Assembly (NCBI GenBank): GCA_026985385.1
Contig: JALSQM010000141.1
Span: 1-6,974, forward strand
DNA length: 6,974 bases
DNA from: Acidilobaceae archaeon
Lineage (GTDB): Archaea > Thermoproteota > Thermoprotei_A > Sulfolobales > Acidilobaceae
Direction of reading: 5' to 3'
Part shown: positions 1 to 5,475 of the stretch, one piece after another
Position numbering within the stretch: the first letter of the stretch is position 1
Layout: each line of letters opens with the position of its first letter
Position numbers and translations under genes: made by a program
The notes under the pieces: model-generated
What the model saw: only the letters and a program-made list of their open reading frames with translations
What the model was told of the DNA's origin: nothing
The model's database searches: none

Positions 1-1452
1 GACGCCGAGCCTCTCGGGGCTGGCCTCACCCGGTTTCAGGATCCCCGTTATTCTCCCCGAGCTGATCACCGCTATCCTATCCGACAGCTCCATGATCTCG
101 TCGAGGTCGCTGCTAACGAGGAGCACGCCGGCCCCCTCATCGGCTAGCCCCGCTATGAGGCCCCGCACGTACCTGGTAGTGGCGACGTCCAGGCCCCTCG
201 TCGGGTTAACCGCTATGAGCAGCCTCGGCCTCATGTGGAGCTGGCTGGCGGCGAGGAGCTTCTGCTGGTTCCCCCCGCTTAGGCTCGAGATGGGGGCCCA
301 GGGGCTCTCGGCTACGACCCTATACTCCCTGGCTACCTCTTCGTAGAGCCTTGCTAGCCTCCTAAACGAGAGTAGGGCGGGGCCCCCGTGGGCGTAGCGT
401 AGGAAGGCCAGGTTCTCCGCCACGCTGAACCCGGGGACTAGGGTTGCGGATCTATCCCCGGGGATGTAGGCGCCCCCGAGCCTGTAGAAGTCCCGTGGCC
501 GGGGGTTCACGTGGCCCAGAACCACTACTCTACCCGAGAGCCTGGGCACGTAGCCTATTATGGCGCCCACCAGCTCCTCCTGGCCATTGCCCTCGACGCC
601 GGCCACGCCCAGTATCTCGCCGGCCCTCAGGGTGAGCCTCTCAACAGACACCTCCACCCGGCCACGGGCCCTCAGGCCCTCCACTACCAGGACCTCGCCG
701 CCCATCCTCCTGGGCCTCCTAGCCGGTGGCGGGGGGAGCTCGCCCACCATGAGCCTGGCCAGCTCCTCGTCGCTGACCCTACGGGGATCCAGCTCTGAGG
801 CCACGACCCTCCCTCGCCTGAGTATTGTGACTGTGTCCGCGAGCCTCCTCACCTCCGGTAGCTTATGCGTTATGTAGACCACCGCTATCCCCTCCCTCCT
901 GGCGCCTCTCACAGCCCTCTCTAAGCCGGCAACCTCTAGGGGGGTCAGGTTCGTCGTGGGCTCGTCGAGTATGAGCACCCGGGCCCCAGCGGCTATGCTC
1001 CTCAGGATCTCGGCCCTCTGCCGCGCCCCTAGGGGGAGGTTCTCGACCCTCTCGTCTAGGGGTACCTTGAAGCCTGTCACCTCCTCGGCCTTCTCGAGCC
1101 TCTCCTCGAGCTGCGCCCTCGGTATCCCCGCGGAGTCGAAGTATAGGAGTATATTCTCCCTCACCGTCAGCGTCGGCACAAGCCTGGGGTGCTGGTATAT
1201 CATTGCTATGCCCCTCCTAATCGCCTCAGCGGTCCTGTTGAAGGAGACCCTCTCACCGTCGAGGATTATCTCCCCCCTCGTGGGCTTTATCTCGCCGTAG
1301 AGGATCCTCATGAGCGTCGTCTTACCCGCCCCGTTCTCGCCTAGGAGGGCGTGGATCCTCCCCGGGTAGAGGCGTAGGTCGACGCCATCGAGGGCCCTAA
1401 CACCGTCGGGGTAGACCTTTACTATGCCCCGCATCTCAACGAGAGGCTCCAA
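1..1452 (-). CDS. ABC importer tandem ATPase, nucleoside/BMP type (3' end missing)
   Basis: This is the ATP-hydrolysing subunit of a BMP-type importer (the NupO/YufO-like group of the RbsA superfamily), acting on the inner membrane face. I translated 484 codons with no stop, and about 15-30 residues are likely missing at the C-terminus. The first nucleotide-binding domain has Walker A GENGAGKTT (38-46), Q-loop Gln87, signature LPLGARQ (139-145), Walker B VLILDEP (159-165) and switch His196. The second domain (from about 252) has the degenerate GVEGNGQEEL in place of Walker A (285-294), an intact LSGGNQQK signature (391-398) and IAVNPTRGLD (413-422). These are hallmarks of the nucleoside-type group as I know it. 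I chose the TTG start at 1452 because MEPLVEMRGIVKVYP matches the usual N-terminus. The alternative is ATG at 1434, which drops six residues. The gene lies 54 bases downstream of the binding protein gene on the same strand, and permease genes should follow beyond the left edge. Pro140 replaces the usual signature Ser. Confidence 0.93.
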   Translation of the reverse strand, partial: MEPLVEMRGIVKVYPDGVRALDGVDLRLYPGRIHALLGENGAGKTTLMRILYGEIKPTRGEIILDGERVSFNRTAEAIRRGIAMIYQHPRLVPTLTVRENILLYFDSAGIPRAQLEERLEKAEEVTGFKVPLDERVENLPLGARQRAEILRSIAAGARVLILDEPTTNLTPLEVAGLERAVRGARREGIAVVYITHKLPEVRRLADTVTILRRGRVVASELDPRRVSDEELARLMVGELPPPPARRPRRMGGEVLVVEGLRARGRVEVSVERLTLRAGEILGVAGVEGNGQEELVGAIIGYVPRLSGRVVVLGHVNPRPRDFYRLGGAYIPGDRSATLVPGFSVAENLAFLRYAHGGPALLSFRRLARLYEEVAREYRVVAESPWAPISSLSGGNQQKLLAASQLHMRPRLLIAVNPTRGLDVATTRYVRGLIAGLADEGAGVLLVSSDLDEIMELSDRIAVISSGRITGILKPGEASPERLGV

Positions 1453-1477
1453 GGAGGGCCCCCGTCGTCGATGCAGG

Positions 1478-1503
1478 CCTCCCCAATTAAAAAGTGGGGG
1501 AGG
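1478..1503 (-). terminator. Inverted repeat with T5 core between binding protein and ATPase genes
   Basis: Perfect 7-bp arms, CCTCCCC (1478-1484) and GGGGAGG (1497-1503), enclose a 12-base A/T-rich core. On the minus strand the core reads CACTTTTTAATT, starting about 14 bases after the binding protein stop. The T5 run fits archaeal oligo-U termination. The same TTTTTAATT also sits about 37 bases upstream of the ATPase TTG start, a spacing that fits a TATA-like box with a short leader. Both readings are inference. Either would let the binding protein be made in excess over the transporter subunits, as is common for such systems. Confidence 0.45.
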
Positions 1504-1506
1504 GGG

Positions 1507-2808
1507 CTAGCCGCTCTCGAGTGCGGCTGAGAGGTTCCCCGCCTCGAGCTGCTTTATTATGGCCAGGTACTCGTCGTGGTTGGCGGGGGTCTTGAACTTT
1601 ATCTTACCGCTCACGATGTCGTTCATCAGCTGGTGGACTAGGTTCCACGCCTGCTTGTCTATGAGCTTCTTCCTCTCGCTCATGACTATCCTCACCACGT
1701 CGTCGGGGGTCAGGCCCTTGGGCAGCTTACCCTGCTGCGCCGCCAGCTCGGCGAAGTACTTTATCATCGATGCATCGCTGAGGCCTAGGCCCCCATCCTT
1801 CAGTCCGAGCACGTATATGCCGCCGCTGAAGTTCCCGTAGACAACACTCTTAATCGCGTCGTAGACGGCGACGTCCACCCTCTTCAGCCCGCTTAGGACT
1901 ATGTGGTAGGGGTCGTACCACTCCTGGCTGGCGTCCTCGCCTATAGCGTAGACCTTGACTCCATGCTGGGCCTCCTCCTTGACCGCGTCGAACATCCCCA
2001 CGTGCGTGAGCCCCGCTAGGCCGTAGAGGACGCAGACCCCCTTAGCTATCATCTGCTCGGCCGTCTGCTTGCCGACCTGGGGGTCAGTGAATGTGCCCGT
2101 GTAGGTCCACACCAGCTTTACGTTGGCGCCGGTGTGCTCGTCATAGTACTTGACGCCGTAGAGGTAGCCTATGTGGAACCTCCAGAGCGGGGGTATGTCC
2201 ATGCCGGCGACGGCGCCCACCTTGTTGCAGCCGAGGTTGTGGGCTATGTCAGCGGCTAGCACACCCACGAGGGCCGCGACCTCCTGCTCCCTGAAGACGA
2301 AGGCCTCGAGGTTCTTGATGGGCTTCGCGGGGGCCGCATCTATGATCGCGTACTTCTGGTTGGGGAAGTCTGGGGCGACCTTAGTCATGGGGTCTAGCCA
2401 GAGGAAGCCTATACCGATTATCAGGTCGTACTTGCCACTCTCACTGGCGCTCCTCAGGAGGCTGGCCATTACATCGGTGCTGGCGGGGGTCTCGTAGCGT
2501 ATGTCCACGCCGAAGTCCTTCCTAGCCCTCTCAGCCCCAAGTATCGCCATGTCGTTGAAGCTCAGATCACCCTTACCGCCGACATCGAAGAGGACTAGGA
2601 CCCTAATCTTCCTCCCGGTAGTGGTGGCCCCCTTAGCCGATGTAGTGGGGGAGGTAGTGGATGTGGCTGGAGTCGACGTGGTAGCAGGGGTCTTAGCCCC
2701 CCCGCCCCTATGCAGCGCCCAGGCCGCCGCGCCCGCTATTATGGCAACGACGATGATTATGGCCGCCGCGACCTGGGCAGTGGACGCGCCACGCCTGGCG
2801 CCCCGCAC
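1507..2808 (-). CDS. BMP-family substrate-binding protein, membrane-anchored
   Basis: This is the extracellular binding protein of the ABC importer whose ATPase follows it. The 433 residues fall into three parts. A short basic N-terminus and one hydrophobic helix (about 12-30) come first. A Ser/Thr/Pro-rich linker (about 38-65) follows, probably glycosylated in archaea. A two-lobed BMP domain fills about 67-425. The motif LFDVGGKGDLSFNDMA (73-88) matches the family's opening D-x-G-G...S-F-N signature, and IGIGFLWLD and YAIIDA are the expected next strands. The family binds nucleosides or related compounds; the exact ligand cannot be read here. The head resembles class III (pilin-like) signal peptides: basic residues, then G-A-S-T-A-Q, then the hydrophobic stretch, with a likely cut after Gly7. 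The start is GTG, with an SD GGGTGAT (2812-2818) just upstream. There is no lipobox cysteine near the N-terminus. The stop is TAG. Confidence 0.92.
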   Translation of the reverse strand: MRGARRGASTAQVAAAIIIVVAIIAGAAAWALHRGGGAKTPATTSTPATSTTSPTTSAKGATTTGRKIRVLVLFDVGGKGDLSFNDMAILGAERARKDFGVDIRYETPASTDVMASLLRSASESGKYDLIIGIGFLWLDPMTKVAPDFPNQKYAIIDAAPAKPIKNLEAFVFREQEVAALVGVLAADIAHNLGCNKVGAVAGMDIPPLWRFHIGYLYGVKYYDEHTGANVKLVWTYTGTFTDPQVGKQTAEQMIAKGVCVLYGLAGLTHVGMFDAVKEEAQHGVKVYAIGEDASQEWYDPYHIVLSGLKRVDVAVYDAIKSVVYGNFSGGIYVLGLKDGGLGLSDASMIKYFAELAAQQGKLPKGLTPDDVVRIVMSERKKLIDKQAWNLVHQLMNDIVSGKIKFKTPANHDEYLAIIKQLEAGNLSAALESG

Positions 2809-2811
2809 GGT

Positions 2812-2818
2812 ATCACCC
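2812..2818 (-). promoter_or_regulatory. Ribosome binding site of the binding protein gene
   Basis: On the minus strand GGGTGAT lies 3 bases before the GTG start at 2808. It matches the archaeal anti-SD complement GGAGGTGAT well and decides the GTG start. Confidence 0.7.
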
Positions 2819-2840
2819 GCCTTGGGGGGTGGGGGGAGCG

Positions 2841-2850
2841 TTTAAAAAAT
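2841..2850. promoter_or_regulatory. Shared A/T box of a divergent promoter (binding protein / TIM-barrel gene)
   Basis: TTTAAAAAAT is the only A/T island between the divergent genes. Read on the minus strand (ATTTTTTAAA) it lies about 38 bases before the binding protein GTG, giving an expected transcription start near 2819 and a leader of about 11 bases that holds the SD. Read on the plus strand it lies about 71 bases before the ATG at 2917, giving a leader of about 45 bases. On the binding-protein side it is flanked by two G6 runs (2824-2829 and 2831-2836). No second TATA candidate of similar quality is seen for the plus gene. Confidence 0.6.
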
Positions 2851-2916
2851 TGCGAACCAGAGAGTAGGTATTCCAGCTTATCAGCCCAGCAGCTCCCCCT
2901 GGTATCGGGTGCGCAT

Positions 2917-3765
2917 ATGGGCAGGCTCCGCTTCGGCCCGGCGGGGAAGCCTGTAGGCTTCAAGGGGCCCATGGAGAGGGTTCCCGAGTACCTATCCAAG
3001 ATGGGCCTCGACGCCCTGGAGTATGAGGCTGTGCGTGGGGTGAGGATAAGCGAGGAGAAGGCTAGGCTCCTCGGCGAGGAGGCTAGGAAGTACGACGTCA
3101 AGCTCAGCATGCACGCTCCATACTACATAAACCTCTCGAGCCCCGATCCCAGCGTTGTCGAGAGGAGCCTGGCCAGGCTGAGGGACGCACTAGTGGCCAG
3201 CGAGTGGATGGGGGCGTACGCCGTCGTCTTCCACCCCGGCTATATTAAGGGTAACAAGTCGAGGGGGGAGGCCGTGCGCCGCGTCATAGAGGCCCTCAAG
3301 AAGCTTGAGGAGGAGCTAGCCGGCGAGCTGAGGGTCGCGGAGCCCGCCCCCGAGACCACCGGGAAGGTCAGCCAGGTCGGCGACCTAGACGAGGTAATAG
3401 AGATATGCAGGAACCTCGAGAGGTGCAGGCCGGCTGTCGACTGGGCCCACCTCTACGCCAGGCACGAGGGGGGCTTCGTTAGGAGCGTCGACGAGGTCAT
3501 AGCCGCCATAGAGAGGATAGAGAAGGAGCTGGGCTCTAGGGCTGTGAGGCCCCTCCACACCCACTTCTCCAAAATAGAGTACGGCCGGGGTGGCGAGAGG
3601 GAGCACCACACGCTCCCAGAGGAGGAGTACGGCCCCGACTGGAGGGTAGTATGCAGGGCCTACCTGGAGACGGGGATAGACGGCGTGATAATAAGTGAGA
3701 GCCCCATACTCGACAGGGACGCCCTCCTAATGAAGAGGATATGCGAGGAGGAGCGGGGGGCATAG
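2917..3765 (+). CDS. Endonuclease IV-like TIM-barrel metalloprotein
   Basis: The 282-residue protein belongs to the AP endonuclease family 2 / xylose isomerase-like TIM-barrel superfamily and is close in length to E. coli Nfo (285). Endonuclease IV cuts DNA 5' of abasic sites using three metals. The candidate metal ligands appear in order at nearly the E. coli positions: His66 (SMHAPYY), His106 (VVFHPGY), Glu142 (VAEPAPETTG), Asp175 and His178 (VDWAHLY), His214 (LHTHFSK), the E227-R-E-H-H231 cluster, and Glu261 (IISESP). The Asp229-x-His231 pair of Nfo seems replaced by Glu with a one-residue insertion, the least certain match. I chose ATG at 2917 because GGGTG (2907-2911) lies 5 bases upstream and the protein then begins at the first barrel strand (RLRFGPAG). 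The open frame further upstream runs back into the divergent gene. It could be an archaeal DNA repair nuclease or a sugar isomerase-like paralogue. It reads away from the ABC genes, so no functional link is implied. Confidence 0.82.
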   Translation: MGRLRFGPAGKPVGFKGPMERVPEYLSKMGLDALEYEAVRGVRISEEKARLLGEEARKYDVKLSMHAPYYINLSSPDPSVVERSLARLRDALVASEWMGAYAVVFHPGYIKGNKSRGEAVRRVIEALKKLEEELAGELRVAEPAPETTGKVSQVGDLDEVIEICRNLERCRPAVDWAHLYARHEGGFVRSVDEVIAAIERIEKELGSRAVRPLHTHFSKIEYGRGGEREHHTLPEEEYGPDWRVVCRAYLETGIDGVIISESPILDRDALLMKRICEEERGA

Positions 3766-3766
3766 C

Positions 3767-3774
3767 TTTTAAAG
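3767..3774 (+). promoter_or_regulatory. TATA-like box for the small protein / PsiE-like pair
   Basis: TTTTAAAG starts one base after the stop of the preceding gene (3763-3765) and 41 bases before the GTG at 3808. The expected transcription start is near 3796, leaving a leader of about 12 bases that just includes the SD GGGTG (3796-3800). The pair downstream can therefore be transcribed apart from the endonuclease-like gene. Confidence 0.55.
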
Positions 3775-3807
3775 AGGGGAGCGGGCGGGCCGCCTGGGTG
3801 CTCGGGC

Positions 3808-4134
3808 GTGGCGCGTGTAGTGAAGCTGGTGCTCGACACCATTAAGCACCACCCCCTCCATAAGATGTGGCTCAAGCTGGCCCAGGATCTGGCGGGCGAG
3901 CTCGGGGTAGAGTTGGAGGTCAAGGAGGAGGACTACGTCTACGCTATAAACCACGGCGACACAGACGAGCTGGGCATGGCGTGGCTCCCCCAGCTATTCG
4001 CCGTGCTAGACGATGGCAGCGTAAAGCTGGTTCTCAGCCAGTTCCCCTTCGACCCGAAGACCACCAAGCCCGATCCAGACGCCGCCTTGGAGGAGGCGCG
4101 TAGGAGGCTCAAGGAGATAATGGGTGAAGCCTAG
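3808..4134 (+). CDS. Small protein, probable cysteine-less thioredoxin fold
   Basis: I do not recognise a named family for this 108-residue protein. The predicted order of elements is strand (VVKLVLDT, 4-11), helix (16-32), strand (VELEVKEE, 34-41), helix or loop (48-57), strand (QLFAVLDD), strand (SVKLVLSQ, 71-78) and C-terminal helix (87-106). This fits a thioredoxin fold. HPLHKM (15-20) occupies the place of thioredoxin's CGPCKM, with both cysteines replaced by histidine. Pro61 in AWLPQLF sits where the conserved cis-proline would be; the spacing of 46 residues compares with 44 in E. coli thioredoxin. There is no cysteine at all, so a dithiol redox role is excluded if the fold is right. 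Partner binding or metal binding by the two His is possible. The start is GTG with GGGTG 7 bases upstream. The gene ends 11 bases before the PsiE-like gene, whose SD overlaps this stop. The fold is inference; the coding call is firm. Confidence 0.8.
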   Translation: MARVVKLVLDTIKHHPLHKMWLKLAQDLAGELGVELEVKEEDYVYAINHGDTDELGMAWLPQLFAVLDDGSVKLVLSQFPFDPKTTKPDPDAALEEARRRLKEIMGEA

Positions 4135-4145
4135 GTGCCACACTC

Positions 4146-4601
4146 TTGCCCGAGAGGATTGTTGAGAAGGCTCAGCTCGGCGCCGCCATCCTAATAGCGA
4201 TCCTCGAGACACTCCTAGCTGCGCTCCTAGCGGCAGCGGTAGCCGTGGGCGCCTATAAGATAGCCTCGGAGATAGCCCACCTCCTAAAGGCCCAGGGCTT
4301 CCAGAAGTCGATATACCTAAGCATACTCGACTCAGCCCTCCTACTCATACTAGCCATCGACGTCACCCGCACGCTCCTAACAGCCGTGGTGAGGGGCGCT
4401 ATACCACTCAGGATAGTGGTGGAAGTGGCCACCCTAGCAGTGCTGAGGGAGTTCATATCCATAGAGATTAGGCAGCCCACAAACTCTAGGATAGCGGTTC
4501 TAACCCTGCTATACGCCGTACTCGTAACCAGCTGGGTCTACCTCTCCAGGATGGAGGCTAGGAGGGCCCTCCAGGGGGGCTCCGGGGCCTCTAAGGGTTG
4601 A
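4146..4601 (+). CDS. PsiE-like four-helix membrane protein
   Basis: The 151-residue integral membrane protein has four hydrophobic helices at about 11-37, 57-79, 85-104 and 115-133, and a short basic/Gly-rich tail. The central stretch has the pattern of the PsiE (phosphate-starvation-inducible E) family: an acidic residue followed by a long helix ending VTRTLL, then IPLRIVVEVATLAVLREFI (86-104) with the conserved basic and Glu residues. The biochemical role of PsiE proteins is not settled, so I assign none. The TTG start is chosen because GGTG (4134-4137) lies 8 bases upstream, overlapping the TAG of the small protein gene. The tight spacing implies co-transcription and translation with that gene. 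The 3' end overlaps the convergent P-loop ATPase gene by 11 bases. Confidence 0.82.
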   Translation: MPERIVEKAQLGAAILIAILETLLAALLAAAVAVGAYKIASEIAHLLKAQGFQKSIYLSILDSALLLILAIDVTRTLLTAVVRGAIPLRIVVEVATLAVLREFISIEIRQPTNSRIAVLTLLYAVLVTSWVYLSRMEARRALQGGSGASKG

Positions 4602-5475
4602 GGAGCGAGTGCACGGCTTCTATCAAGCGGTTGATGTCGCCGGCGCTGTAGCCCTCCTCGGGCTCCTCGAGCAGGGGTAGATCCACCCTGCCAACCACCC
4701 CCGCGAGCTGGACGGCCTCGGGGGCTGAGACCAGCGAGGGCGACGCCGAGCCCCCCTTAAGGCTGACCGCCTTCCTATACCTCGACCCCTCCACGATTGC
4801 CGCTACCCCGGGGGCCACGGCTACTACGAGGTCCGCCGAGAGGCTGCCCGGCGTTGGAGCGGCTACGTCGGAGTAGGACTCGACTACGACGACCTCGCTC
4901 TCCGATGCGGCTACCTCGAGGCAGGAGTCGGCCGCCACCATAGCCTGGGGGCCGAGGAGCCTGTCAACGTCCTCGTCGCTCACAGGCAGTGGTGGGGGCC
5001 GGAGCCTGGAGGCTAGGGCTGAGAGGGGGCCAGCTATCCTAGCGGGGGCCCTCTGGAGGCTCTGCCTGTTGATAGCGTGCACGCTCGCCCTTCCGGGGCC
5101 CGCGCAGCTCGTTATCCTGATGAGGGCCGCCGTCCTGTTGGGGTCCGCGGTAGCGGCCTGGTAGGGCTGGGGGCTCCACTCCCACCTCGCCGGGTCGGGG
5201 GGAGCGTGGAGGGCTGCAACAGGCTCCAAGGCGTCTAAGGGGGCCTCACCGCCTAGGGCTGCAGAGAGCTTGACGGCGTCCGGCGTCACTACTACGCCGT
5301 GCTCCGAGCTCCACCTGAGAGCCTCGGGGTGGAGCCAGGCCTCAGCGCTACCCACGGGCTTCACGGGGACTACGTTGACCCCCTCCCTCCTTAGGGCCTT
5401 AACTAGGCTGTATGCTAGAGTCGTCTTGCCCGAGTCTAGGGGTCTGAGCCCCACTATCAGTACCTTCACCGCCAC
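4591..5475 (-). CDS. P-loop ATPase, dethiobiotin synthetase/CobB-like fold
   Basis: The 294-residue protein opens with strand KVLIVGL and a Walker A loop GLRPLDSGKTT (9-19), followed by a helix and VVPVKPVGS (35-43). This is the layout of the BioD/CobB and SIMIBI-type P-loop enzymes, where the second strand carries a K-P-x-x-S element. A Walker B-like strand VVVVESYSD (195-203) and DLVVAVAPG (215-223) follow. The middle (about 90-180) is Pro/Ala-rich and shows nothing I recognise. It looks like one of the archaeal predicted P-loop ATPase/GTPase families; the substrate is unknown. Cells with this gene need not make biotin, as no biotin gene lies nearby. The start is GTG at 5475, or GTG at 5469, which would trim two residues. 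It begins 77 bases inside the 3' end of the CBS gene, one frame away, which implies coupled expression. The stop TAG at 4591-4593 lies inside the convergent PsiE-like gene. Confidence 0.8.
   Translation of the reverse strand: MAVKVLIVGLRPLDSGKTTLAYSLVKALRREGVNVVPVKPVGSAEAWLHPEALRWSSEHGVVVTPDAVKLSAALGGEAPLDALEPVAALHAPPDPARWEWSPQPYQAATADPNRTAALIRITSCAGPGRASVHAINRQSLQRAPARIAGPLSALASRLRPPPLPVSDEDVDRLLGPQAMVAADSCLEVAASESEVVVVESYSDVAAPTPGSLSADLVVAVAPGVAAIVEGSRYRKAVSLKGGSASPSLVSAPEAVQLAGVVGRVDLPLLEEPEEGYSAGDINRLIEAVHSLLNP

Noticed and set aside
92..1300. Several plus-strand open frames of 60-114 codons opposite the ABC ATPase
   Set aside because: They have Ser/Arg/Pro-rich compositions typical of the antisense of a GC-rich gene, no SD or TATA-like box, and lie wholly within a strongly conserved minus-strand gene.
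2852..2862. Minus-strand TGGTTCGCA resembling a tRNA T-loop
   Set aside because: No acceptor stem, D-arm or anticodon arm can be drawn around it, and it sits in the divergent promoter region.
2710..2916. An N-terminal extension of the endonuclease-like gene back to 2710
   Set aside because: It runs through the divergent promoter and into the binding protein coding region, its residues look like noise, and the ATG at 2917 has a good SD and begins at the first barrel strand.
5118..5124. TGATGAG as a C box of a C/D small RNA
   Set aside because: It lies inside the ATPase gene, lacks the leading purine, and no D box with suitable spacing was seen.
4591..5475. Calling the P-loop gene a dethiobiotin synthetase
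   Set aside because: Only the P-loop region resembles BioD; the middle of the protein is unlike it and no other biotin gene is nearby.
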